DNA of 64,000 bases from positions 1-64,000 of the forward strand of contig NZ_SMAK01000013.1 in assembly GCF_004346195.1 (NCBI RefSeq), in the 5' to 3' direction. Below the pieces are notes generated by a model that was not told the DNA's origin, searched no databases, and worked only from the letters and a program-made list of their open reading frames with translations. Numbering within the stretch: position 1 is the stretch's first letter; each line of letters starts with the position of its first letter. Shown here piece after piece: positions 1 to 7,422 of this stretch. The position numbers and the translations under genes were made by a program. Origin of the DNA: Tepidamorphus gemmatus. GTDB lineage: Bacteria; Pseudomonadota; Alphaproteobacteria; Rhizobiales; Tepidamorphaceae.

Positions 1-59
1 GTCAAGTCCAGACACAAACCGATCTCCGATCCCCAAAACAGAATCGGAAACCTCACAGA
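1..59. other. Left-edge junction of unknown origin
   Basis: This stretch lies just past the premature stop of the integrase frame. It has no resemblance to the tRNA-Met 3' end, so it is not an obvious distal attachment site. Together with bases 60-110, which encode residues unlike an integrase, it may be the edge of an inserted mobile element or a deletion junction. Nothing more can be supported. Confidence 0.3.
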
Positions 60-992
60 TCACAAGCCATCCAGGAAGGTGCCCTCAGAACACCGATTAC
101 GCTTGAAATGTCGCCTTACGGTGTTGGCGTGATCGGCGACTGAGCCGTCGCTCGACGGAAACACCAGATCCAGATCGCCCTTCGGGCAGGCGAGCTTCCA
201 CTCCTTCAGGGTGTTGAGCACGAATGGCCCGGCCGGCACCGATCGGTGGCCTGCGGCCGACTTCGGTTCGCCGAGCATGCAGTAGAAATCTGCGCGCTGG
301 CGCACGTGCAGGAAGCCGTTGGCGAAATCGACGTCGGTCCACCGCAAGCCGCGCGTCTCCGAGGCGCGCAGACCACATAGGGCACTCACGACCAGCATTG
401 CGCGTAACCGTCCAGTGGCACCAGCAATGAGATTTTTCACGTCCTGCTTCTTCGGAACCGAGACCTTGTAGTCGAGACGGCTCGATCGCAGCACGCGGAC
501 GCCCTGCGCGGCATTCATATGCACCTGCCCGTTGTCGATGGCGTGATTGAGGACTAGGCGAAGCGCGCCGAGGATTTTCCGGGTGATCATCTCGGACCGT
601 CCTGCGGTGAGCAGGCGGTCACGGAAATCGTTCACTGCCTTGCGGCTCAGTCGCGATAGCTTCAGGTCGCCGATGCCGACCTTCCCGTCCTTGATGTGGC
701 ACCGGACATAGCCCTCGTAGCCGACGTAGGTCGTCCGCTCCATGCGGCGGCCAGCGTCGCGCCGCACGCGGCAATGGGCGAGCCACGCATCTGCCGCCTC
801 ACCCACCGTGATCGAGACGGAATCGTGGACGTAGGTGCCGGCGAGGACTTGGGGGCGGACCTTGACCAGGAACTGATCGGCCTCCTTGCGGCGCTCGAAC
901 AGCTTCGCCCGGCGCCGGCCCGCCTGGTCGGTGAACTCGACCTGCCAGCGGGTGAGGCCCGAGGGAAGCGTGCGTTTGCGGATGGTCGCCAA
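60..992 (-). pseudogene. Tyrosine recombinase (integrase), C-terminally truncated
   Basis: The 310-residue product opens with MATIRKR, the typical start of an alphaproteobacterial phage/island integrase family. It continues through a SAM-like core-binding domain (about residues 65-160) into the catalytic domain, where the first catalytic arginine lies in the motif ALCGLRASETRGLRW. After HFK at about residue 293 the sequence turns into unrelated residues and stops. The later HxxR box, the His/Trp and the nucleophilic Tyr are all missing. The start is placed at TTG 992, preceded by a GGGA ribosome site; an upstream TTG at 1064 is open but adds atypical residues. The gene is transcribed away from the divergent regulator at 1151. 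No other frame of bases 1-110 restores the missing end, so this is a truncation rather than a simple frameshift. Confidence 0.8.
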
Positions 993-1085
993 CGAAAATC
1001 CCTGCAATACCAATGCTTTGACAGATGCGACAGTGCCATTGGTGCCCCGTGGAGTGAAGGTCAATCAGTCGCCCCACGAAGACCG

Positions 1086-1114
1086 TTGACGCACCGTATG
1101 TGCTTAGTTATAAA
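1086..1114 (+). promoter_or_regulatory. Sigma-70 promoter for the rightward regulator/replication genes
   Basis: TTGACG at 1086-1091 is followed by a 17-base spacer and TATAAA at 1109-1114, a near-consensus promoter. Transcription would start near 1121, about 30 bases before the ATG at 1151. Its -10 box overlaps the -10 box of the opposing integrase promoter. Confidence 0.65.
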
Positions 1115-1135
1115 GGACCGTATACGATACGTCAA
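1107..1135 (-). promoter_or_regulatory. Sigma-70 promoter for the integrase, overlapping the rightward promoter
   Basis: Read on the minus strand, TTGACG (1135-1130) is followed by 17 bases and TATAAC (1112-1107). It mirrors the rightward promoter: the two -35 boxes sit in an inverted repeat CGTTGACG (1084-1091) / CGTCAACG (1130-1137), and the two -10 boxes share the same TATA. Only one polymerase could occupy the site at a time. Confidence 0.6.
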
Positions 1136-1150
1136 CGCTTGGAGGCAGCC

Positions 1151-1654
1151 ATGGCCGAACGGCTCAATGTTCATCAGATGTGCAAGGCGGCGTCGGTCAC
1201 CCGCACGCAGTTCAACCAGTGGATCGCCCGCGGCTATTTCGTGCCGGAGGAGGAGCCGGTGAGCGGCAAGCCGCGATCCTTCTCCTTCAAGGAGGCAGTC
1301 GCGCTCGGCACCTTCGCCGAGCTGGTTCGGCTGGGCATCCCGCACGATGTGGCGGCGCAGCACTGCCGGAACCTGCATGGCTTCAGGGACGAAGCGGCGC
1401 TGCTCATGATCTATCAGGGTCCGGTCGAGCTGATTCCGACCTCGGAACGCGGCTCGGTGCTGCCGGGCAGCGGCAGCGGCATGAAGTTCTACGATCCTGA
1501 TCACCCGCCATTCGGGAGCGAGATCATCCGGCTCTCACAGCTGGCTGCCCATGCCGCCAATCGCGATGTGCGCTCCCTGGCGGTCGTCAATCTCGATCAC
1601 GTCGAAGAGCGGGTGAAGGCGGCGCTCAAAGCCGCGCCTGCGGAGCCCCAGTAA
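1151..1654 (+). CDS. MerR-like helix-turn-helix DNA-binding protein
   Basis: A 167-residue protein whose N-terminus (about residues 4-60) has a MerR/excisionase-like winged helix: LNVHQMCKAASVTRTQFNQWI followed by a wing and a second helix carrying EAVALGTFAELVRLGIP. The rest shows no recognised domain. The start is ATG 1151, with GGAGG ten bases upstream; a longer open frame back to 1100 would read through the promoter. It is the first gene of the rightward operon and sits divergently to the integrase. The likely role is element regulator or recombination directionality factor, analogous to AlpA/Stl-type control genes. The role is inferred from position and fold. Confidence 0.6.
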   Translation: MAERLNVHQMCKAASVTRTQFNQWIARGYFVPEEEPVSGKPRSFSFKEAVALGTFAELVRLGIPHDVAAQHCRNLHGFRDEAALLMIYQGPVELIPTSERGSVLPGSGSGMKFYDPDHPPFGSEIIRLSQLAAHAANRDVRSLAVVNLDHVEERVKAALKAAPAEPQ

Positions 1655-1664
1655 GGAGGCTCCA

Positions 1665-1883
1665 ATGCACCAGGCCGAACCCACAACCCTCGCCGACGAT
1701 CTGCTGCGCGGCGCCGATGCCATCGCCGAGTTCGTGTTCGGCAACGCCAAGCACCGGCGCAAGGTCTACTACCTTGCCACCGAGGCGAAGCTGCGCATGC
1801 CGGTGTTCCGCATCGGCTCGGTGATCTGCGCCAGGAAGTCGACGCTGATCGAGTGGATCGAGCGCCAGGAGGGCATCCGATGA
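1665..1883 (+). CDS. Small winged-helix (excisionase-like) protein
   Basis: A 72-residue protein of the kind found in many alphaproteobacterial islands: AEFVF...RRKVYYLATEAKLRMPVFRIGS...RKSTLIEWIE. The pattern is a helix-turn-helix that ends in the 'reads like a domain-17 excisionase' signature of an RIG wing and a final IEW helix. A strong ribosome site (AAGGAGG) lies eight bases upstream. Its stop overlaps the next start as ATGA. Excision or transcription control is likely; the exact target is unknown. Confidence 0.6.
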   Translation: MHQAEPTTLADDLLRGADAIAEFVFGNAKHRRKVYYLATEAKLRMPVFRIGSVICARKSTLIEWIERQEGIR

Positions 1884-2206
1884 GGACCGCTCCTGCGCTC
1901 ATCATCCCCGACGAGCATGTCGAGATCGGCAATGCCCTCAAGCACTGCCGGCCGATGCTGATGCTGCTCATGCGGCGGACGCCGCCGAGTTCGCCCATCC
2001 ATCGCGATGCCGCCCGCGCCATCGACGTGCTCGACCGGCTGCGCACGCGGCTCGACTGCCATCTGCATCTGACGGTCGCCGCCACCCGCGATCCGCGCCT
2101 CCTCCTGTCGTCTGTCTACTCGGGCACCAGGTGGCTCGCATGGCGCGAGTACGATCCCGACGAGATGGACCGGGACGATTTCGCCGCCTGGGCGCTCGAC
2201 AGGTGA
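1880..2206 (+). CDS. Hypothetical protein of the early operon
   Basis: A 108-residue protein that I do not recognise. It starts at an ATG overlapping the previous stop (ATGA) and ends five bases before the primase gene, so it is translationally coupled in the early operon. The middle is rich in Arg and Asp, the C-terminus has an acidic stretch (EYDPDEMDRDDF), and no membrane segment or signal peptide is seen. Its fixed position before a prim-pol gene suggests an accessory replication or control role, but that rests on position alone. Confidence 0.5.
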   Translation: MRTAPALIIPDEHVEIGNALKHCRPMLMLLMRRTPPSSPIHRDAARAIDVLDRLRTRLDCHLHLTVAATRDPRLLLSSVYSGTRWLAWREYDPDEMDRDDFAAWALDR

Positions 2207-2210
2207 TCGC

Positions 2211-3080
2211 ATGCTTCCCGGCCTGCTGGACCATGCGCGGCTCTATCTTGGGCTCGGCTTCGCCGTGCTGCCGCTGCACTTCCCGTTCGAGCGCGAGGGC
2301 AGGCTCGAATGCTCCTGCGGGCGCGAGGATTGCCGCCAGCCGGCCAAGCACCCGTTCGGGCGGCTGGTTCGGAACGGTCTCAAGGACGCGAGCAAGGACC
2401 CGGCAACGGTCGAGGGCTGGTTCACGAAAACCCGCTTCAACATCGCCATCGCCACCGGCGCGCCGAGCGGCGTGATCGTGCTCGACATCGACCCGCGTCA
2501 TGGCGGCGACGAGACGCTGGCCGACCTCGATCGCGAGCATGGACCGCTCCCCACGACCTGGCGCTTCCTGACCGGCGGCGGTGGCGAGCACGTGCTGTTT
2601 CGGCATCCAGGGCGCAGTGTGGCCAACAGCGCCGGCGCGCTCGGACCCGGCATCGACGTGCGCGGCGATGGCGGCTACATCGTCGCCCCGCCCTCTCTGC
2701 ATATCTGCGGCCGCCCCTACGCCATCTCGGTCGATCACCATCCCGAGGACGTGCCGCTCGCCGACGCGCCCGCGTGGCTGCTCGAACGCATCGCCGCGAC
2801 CAGGACGGCGGACAAGGCTCGCAAAGCCGCCCAGTGGCGAACCCTGGCGCGCGACGGCGCCATGAACGGCGAGCGCAACGTCACCATCGCCCGACTGTCG
2901 GGTCTCCTGCTCGGCCGGCGGATCGATCCGCATGTCTGCCTCGACCTGATGCTCGCCTTCAACGCTACGCGCTGCCAGCCTCCGCTGCCGGAGGACGAGG
3001 TGGTGGCGACCGTCGCCAGCATCGCCCGCCGCGAGCTCGCCGGCCGCGCCGCGCGACGTGAGGGAGGCGACCATGGGTGA
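2211..3080 (+). CDS. Prim-pol domain primase
   Basis: A 289-residue bifunctional DNA primase/polymerase. The N-terminus carries the family's Cys-rich loop (CSCGREDC, then KHP at 46-48). The AEP-type metal-binding pair is D92 and D94 in VLDIDPRHGG, and the GGGGEHVLFR segment is the matching conserved strand. The C-terminal part (about 205-285) is a helical PriCT-like region starting NGERNVTIARLSGLLLG. The product would prime replication of the excised element. It overlaps the helicase gene by eight bases, the usual primase-helicase pairing of satellites and plasmids. Confidence 0.85.
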   Translation: MLPGLLDHARLYLGLGFAVLPLHFPFEREGRLECSCGREDCRQPAKHPFGRLVRNGLKDASKDPATVEGWFTKTRFNIAIATGAPSGVIVLDIDPRHGGDETLADLDREHGPLPTTWRFLTGGGGEHVLFRHPGRSVANSAGALGPGIDVRGDGGYIVAPPSLHICGRPYAISVDHHPEDVPLADAPAWLLERIAATRTADKARKAAQWRTLARDGAMNGERNVTIARLSGLLLGRRIDPHVCLDLMLAFNATRCQPPLPEDEVVATVASIARRELAGRAARREGGDHG

Positions 3081-4500
3081 TGTGCACGACCTCCTCGACG
3101 AGATGCTGAAGCGCGGTAGGCAGGCGGACGAGTCGGCCGAGGCCATCGACCGCCCCATCGAATATGCCGACGAGTCGCTGGCGCTGCGCTTCACGGCCCA
3201 GCACGAACACGACCTGCGCTACGTCCATCTCTGGGGCCGCTGGCTCAGATGGGACGGACGGCGTTGGCGCACCGACGAGACGCTGGAGACGTTCGATCTC
3301 GCCCGCGCCATCGCGCGCGCCGCCTCGGCCGAGATCGTCGAGCGCAACGGTTCGGCGAAGGTCGCATCGAGTGTTGCCAGCGCCAAGACCATCGCCGCCA
3401 TCGAGCGGCTGGCGCGCGCCGATCGTCGGCATGCCACCCGCACCGAGGACTGGGACGCCGATCCCTGGCTCCTCAACACGCCGGGCGGCACGGTCGATCT
3501 GAAGACCGGCAGGCTGCGCCCGCATGCGCGCGAGGACCTGATCACCAAGATCACCGCCGTCGCGCCCGGCGGCGCGTGCCCACTGTGGCTTGCCTTCCTC
3601 GACCGCGTGTTCCGCTCCGACCAGGAGCTCATTGCCTTCGCGCAGCGCATGCTCGGCTACAGCCTGACCGGCTCGATCCGCGACCACGCCCTGTTCTTCC
3701 TCTACGGCACCGGGGGCAACGGCAAGGGCGTCTTTCTCAACACCTGGCACAAGATCATGGGCGACTATTCCTGCATCGCCTCGATGGAAACCTTCGTCGC
3801 CTCCAAGACCGAGCGCCACCCGACCGACCTCGCCATGCTACGCGGTGCCCGCGCCGTCATGGCGCAGGAGACCGAGCAGGGCCAGCGCTGGGCGGAATCG
3901 CGCATCAAGGCGCTGACCGGCGGCGACGCCATCTCGGCCCGCTTCATGCGCCAGGACTTCTTCACCTTCGAGCCTGCCTTCAAGCTGATGATCGCCGGCA
4001 ACCACAAACCGTCACTGCGCAATGTCGACGAGGCGGTGCGCCGGCGCTTCAACCTCGTGCCCTTCACCGTCACCATCCCCAAGGCCGAACGCAATCCCAA
4101 CCTGCCTCAGAAGCTCGAGGCCGAGTGGCCCGGCATCCTCGCCTGGGCCATCGAAGGCTGCCTCGAATGGCAGCGCATCGGCCTCGCGCCGCCGCCTGCC
4201 GTACTCGACGCCACCGAAGGCTACCTCGCCGACGAGGATGCCATCGGCCGCTTCCTCGACGAGCGCTGCGAGACCGGCGACATGCTCGTCATGGAGGAGG
4301 TGAAGGAGCTGTTCGCCTCCTGGCGCGACTGGTGCAACGCCACCGGTGAGTATGCCGGCTCGACCAAGCGCTTCAGCCAGAACCTGGAGACCCGCGGCTT
4401 TCAGCGCATCCAGCATCCGAGCAATCGCCGCGCCTGCTTCGCCGGCATCCGGCTCGTCGTGCGCGGCGCGACCGACTGGGGCGACTTCAATGCCGGCTGA
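3073..4500 (+). CDS. SF3 helicase / P4-type primase C-terminal protein
   Basis: A 475-residue DNA helicase of the D5/P4 family. An N-terminal D5_N region (about 20-190, with NTPGGTVDLKTGRLRP) precedes the AAA+ core. The Walker A is GTGGNGKG at 212-219, followed by the expected acidic and arginine-finger segments (RGARAVMAQETEQG; AGNHKPSLRNVDEAVRRRFNLVPF). A C-terminal winged region follows. The start at ATG 3073 has an AGGGAGG site and is preferred to a GTG at 3058. With the upstream prim-pol it forms the replication module; a repeat cluster lies just after the gene. Confidence 0.85.
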   Translation: MGDVHDLLDEMLKRGRQADESAEAIDRPIEYADESLALRFTAQHEHDLRYVHLWGRWLRWDGRRWRTDETLETFDLARAIARAASAEIVERNGSAKVASSVASAKTIAAIERLARADRRHATRTEDWDADPWLLNTPGGTVDLKTGRLRPHAREDLITKITAVAPGGACPLWLAFLDRVFRSDQELIAFAQRMLGYSLTGSIRDHALFFLYGTGGNGKGVFLNTWHKIMGDYSCIASMETFVASKTERHPTDLAMLRGARAVMAQETEQGQRWAESRIKALTGGDAISARFMRQDFFTFEPAFKLMIAGNHKPSLRNVDEAVRRRFNLVPFTVTIPKAERNPNLPQKLEAEWPGILAWAIEGCLEWQRIGLAPPPAVLDATEGYLADEDAIGRFLDERCETGDMLVMEEVKELFASWRDWCNATGEYAGSTKRFSQNLETRGFQRIQHPSNRRACFAGIRLVVRGATDWGDFNAG

Positions 4501-4744
4501 ACCGCGCCGCGAAGGGATCGAAGGCATGCTCCCATATCAAGCGTTTCGCGCGCGTGCGCGCGCGCGTACGTCCCTTATGGACGGTCCCCTTCGATCCCTT
4601 CGGACCGGCATCGTCGCCGGAATGGTCGCCAGCGATCCGCACACCTTGGCGATGGTCGGCAGCGCGGCGGTTCCTCCTGGCCCGATCCGTATGCCGCGGG
4701 CAATGGCGCGATGCGTCGCCAGCGCGAGGGCGGATCATGCCTAA
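4490..4744 (+). CDS. Possible small protein spanning the repeat cluster
   Basis: An 84-codon frame starts inside the end of the helicase gene (ATG 4490) and ends inside the start of the terminase gene, so its spacing fits an operon. However, the frame is crossed by the CGAAGG repeats and by a 24-base alternating CG tract that encodes ARARAR. No domain or recognisable ribosome site is seen. It may be a real short gene or just an open stretch over a control or origin region. Confidence 0.25.
   Translation: MPAEPRREGIEGMLPYQAFRARARARTSLMDGPLRSLRTGIVAGMVASDPHTLAMVGSAAVPPGPIRMPRAMARCVASARADHA
4510..4602. repeat. Inverted CGAAGG iteron pairs flanking an alternating CG tract (candidate origin)
   Basis: CGAAGG-GAT-CGAAGG (4510-4524) is matched by its exact inverse CCTTCG-ATC-CCTTCG (4588-4602). 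This gives a 15-base perfect inverted repeat built of four six-base units. Between the arms, bases 4547-4570 are a perfect purine/pyrimidine alternation, almost all CG. The location directly after the helicase gene is where PICI-type satellites keep their replication origin. A transcription attenuator is the alternative. Confidence 0.5.
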
Positions 4745-5246
4745 ACTCGACCGCGCCGAGACCAAGACCGAGTTCGCCGCCCGCGTCGGCCTCACCAAGG
4801 GCCGCATCTCCCAGCTGGTGGCCGACGGCCTGCCCGTCCGCCCCGATGGCCGCATCGACGTGGAGGCGGGCCTCGCCTGGATGGAGCGCAATCTCGATCC
4901 CTCCCGGCGCGGCAAGGGCGGCACAGTCTCCACCGGCGCCAGCGCGCCCTCGGTCGCCGAGGTGCGGCGCATGCTGATGCTGGTGCAGGTCCAGCGCGCC
5001 CGCCTCGCCTACGACAAGGAACGCGCTTCGCTGATCGATGCTGGCGCCGCCACCGCCACCATCTTTGCCCGGGCGCGGGCCGAGCGCGACGCCCACATGG
5101 CCTGGGTACAGCGCGCCGCCCCGCTCATCGCCGCCGAGACCGGGGCGGACAGCCAAGCGACCTTCGCCGTGCTGGATCGGCTGATGCGCGAGCATCTGGA
5201 GCATCTGGCCGACACACCGCTCGGGGAGCTGCGCGATGCTGGTTGA
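4737..5246 (+). CDS. Phage terminase small subunit (Nu1-like)
   Basis: A 169-residue protein with an N-terminal winged helix-turn-helix (FAARVGLTKGRISQLVADGLPV) that would recognise the packaging site. A basic linker and a long C-terminal helical region follow, including MLMLVQVQRARLAYDKERASLI, typical of small terminase oligomerisation segments. It lies immediately upstream of, and overlaps by eleven bases, the GpA-type large subunit. The start ATG 4737 is just before the stop of the preceding small frame. It would act in the cytoplasm as part of the DNA-packaging motor. Confidence 0.75.
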   Translation: MPKLDRAETKTEFAARVGLTKGRISQLVADGLPVRPDGRIDVEAGLAWMERNLDPSRRGKGGTVSTGASAPSVAEVRRMLMLVQVQRARLAYDKERASLIDAGAATATIFARARAERDAHMAWVQRAAPLIAAETGADSQATFAVLDRLMREHLEHLADTPLGELRDAG

Positions 5247-7071
5247 AGCCGATGACGCCTGGCGGCGCGGCATCCGCCCCGAGCCACCGATCACCGTGTC
5301 GGAATGGGCGGACCGCAATCGCGTGCTTCCCACGACATCGGCCGAACCTGGCCGCTGGCGCACCAGCCGCACTCCCTATCTGCGCGCCGTCATGGACGCG
5401 CTCTCGGCATCGAGCCCCTACGAGCGCGTGGTGCTGATGAAGGGCGCGCAGACCGGTGGCACCGAGGCTGGGCTGAACTGGCTCGGCTACATCATCCACA
5501 ACGCGCCCGGCATCGTGATGATGGTGCAGCCCTCGCTCGATATGGTGCGCCGGAACACTACCGTGCGCATCGACCCGCTGATCGAGGCGACACCCAGCTT
5601 GCGCGATCTGGTCGCCCCGCCGCGCTCGCGCGATGCCGGCAACAGCCTGTTCCGCAAATCCTTTCCCGGCGGCCAGCTCGTCATGACCGGCGCCAACAGC
5701 CCTGTCGGCCTGCGGTCCACTCCGGTGCGCTATCTCTTCCTCGACGAGGTGGACGGCTATCCGGGCGACGCCGATGGCGAGGGCGATCCGGTCGATCTCG
5801 CCATCCAGCGCACCGCCACCTTCCGGGGCCGGCGCAAGATCTTCATGGTCTCGACACCGACGCTCAAAGGCTACTCCCGCATCGAGGCGGCCTTCGCCGA
5901 GTCCGATCAGCGGTATTTCCATGTGCCGTGCCTCGCCTGCGGCGACATGGCGCCGATCACTTGGGCGCGCATCCGCTGGCCCGATGGCAAGCGCGATCAG
6001 GCCCACCTCGTCTGCGAGGCCTGCGGCGGCATTCACCACGAGCACGACAAGACGCGCTTGCTCGAGGCCGGCGAATGGCGTGCGACCCAGCCGGGCGATG
6101 GGCGCACCGCCGGGTTCCACCTCTCGGCGCTCTATTCCCCTTGGGAGACCTGGGCCGAGATCGCCATCGAGCACGGCAGGGTCATGAAGGACCCGCCGCG
6201 CCTGCAGGTCTGGGTCAACACCAGGCTCGGCGAATCCTGGGAGGACCAGGCCGGCGACACCGTGCCCGCCGATCCGCTCATGGCGCGGCGCGAGGACTGG
6301 GGCGAGGACCTGCCTGCCGGTGTCGCCGTGCTCACCGCCGGCGTCGATGTGCAGGGCGACCGCATCGAGGTCCAGGTGGTCGGCTGGGGCCGCGACGAGG
6401 AGGCCTGGGTCATCGACTACCGCGTGCTTTGGGGCGATCCCTCGGGCCCGCGTCTGTGGTCCGATCTCGACCACTATCTGCGCACGACCTTCGTCCATCC
6501 GCACGCCGTGCCCGATCTGCCGGTCCGCGCCGTCTGCGTCGACACCGGCGGCCACCACACCAAGATGGCCTACGAGTTCTGCCGCACCCGTCTCGCCCGC
6601 CGCGTCTGGGCGATCAAGGGCCGTGGCGGCCCCGGCGTGCCCGTCTGGCCGCGCCGGCCGACCCGCACCAACAAGGGCAAGATCCCGCTGTTCGTTGTCG
6701 GCGTCGACGCGGTGAAGGATGCTGTCTATGCCCGCCTCAAGCTCACCGAGCCCGGCCCCGGCGCCATCCACTTCCCGCGCCGGCTCGACGCGGAGTATTT
6801 CCGGCAGCTCACCGCCGAGCGCGTCGTCACCCGCTTCGAGCGCGGACGCCCGATTCGCTCCTGGCAGCCCAAGCGCGACGGCGAGCGCAACGAGGCGCTG
6901 GACACGTTCGTCTACGCCCACGCCGCCCTGCACGGGCTGATCAGCATGGCGCTGAGGCTGAATGAGGAGGCGGAGGCCGCCTTAGCGGCGGGGCGCAAGG
7001 GCGAGACGCCGGTAACGAAGCCCGCCAGCGCCCCGGTCATCCGGTCGGCGTGGCTTCAACGCAACGCTTGA
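5236..7071 (+). CDS. Phage terminase large subunit, GpA family
   Basis: A 611-residue packaging ATPase-nuclease. The ATPase domain has the Walker A-like GAQTGGT (70-76) after a MKG segment and the Walker B LFLDE (167-171). Two Cys pairs (CLACGD and CEACGG, about 235-265) form the family's zinc-binding insert. The C-terminal nuclease domain begins near AGVDVQGDRIEV. Length and motif order match lambda GpA relatives. Translation is coupled to the small subunit. In most relatives the connector and portal follow at once; here a restriction-modification locus intervenes. Confidence 0.92.
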   Translation: MLVEADDAWRRGIRPEPPITVSEWADRNRVLPTTSAEPGRWRTSRTPYLRAVMDALSASSPYERVVLMKGAQTGGTEAGLNWLGYIIHNAPGIVMMVQPSLDMVRRNTTVRIDPLIEATPSLRDLVAPPRSRDAGNSLFRKSFPGGQLVMTGANSPVGLRSTPVRYLFLDEVDGYPGDADGEGDPVDLAIQRTATFRGRRKIFMVSTPTLKGYSRIEAAFAESDQRYFHVPCLACGDMAPITWARIRWPDGKRDQAHLVCEACGGIHHEHDKTRLLEAGEWRATQPGDGRTAGFHLSALYSPWETWAEIAIEHGRVMKDPPRLQVWVNTRLGESWEDQAGDTVPADPLMARREDWGEDLPAGVAVLTAGVDVQGDRIEVQVVGWGRDEEAWVIDYRVLWGDPSGPRLWSDLDHYLRTTFVHPHAVPDLPVRAVCVDTGGHHTKMAYEFCRTRLARRVWAIKGRGGPGVPVWPRRPTRTNKGKIPLFVVGVDAVKDAVYARLKLTEPGPGAIHFPRRLDAEYFRQLTAERVVTRFERGRPIRSWQPKRDGERNEALDTFVYAHAALHGLISMALRLNEEAEAALAAGRKGETPVTKPASAPVIRSAWLQRNA

Positions 7072-7422
7072 GATTCTAGCCAAATTAGCCAATTCTCGTC
7101 GTTCAATCCGCAAAGGGGCTAGCGGAGTAGGACAAAGCCTGAAGCGGTCGAGCAGTGCACCGGGTAGCGCGAAAGGCGTCGGTGGCCCGGCGAGGTGATT
7201 GACGCGCGTGTTTTTCTTCCCTCCAGGTTTCGCACAACGGGAACTGCTTCCAGCGTGTCCATCGGCGGAGTTGGCCCCTGTGTGATTCCGGCATTCTCCG
7301 TTCACGCTCCGAATCGGACCGAACTACGGTACGCAGTAGGTTTCAAGGCGTGTGCATTACCTCTTGGCAATAACCCATTTTGGGTTATACTGGCGCGACC
7401 CAACACGGGGAAGGAAATCGAG
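7072..7422. other. Gap between terminase and methyltransferase; no gene seen
   Basis: These 351 bases are AT-richer than the flanking phage genes and hold no convincing gene. The frame of the methyltransferase is open back to 7195, but the promoter at 7364-7391 lies inside that extension. The left part may be the boundary at which the restriction-modification cargo entered. Confidence 0.5.
7364..7391 (+). promoter_or_regulatory. Methyltransferase promoter with embedded palindromic operator
   Basis: TTGGCA (7364-7369), a 16-base spacer and TATACT (7386-7391) form a strong promoter. The spacer and the first bases of the -10 box are filled by a perfect palindrome, ATAACCCA-TTT-TGGGTTAT (7370-7388). 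A protein bound there would block polymerase, so this is a likely operator for the Xre-type regulator of the locus. Confidence 0.65.

Noticed and set aside
5125-6933. A 600-codon minus-strand frame opposite the large terminase
   Set aside because: It is a codon-bias shadow of the terminase gene; composition is low-complexity and no motif is present.
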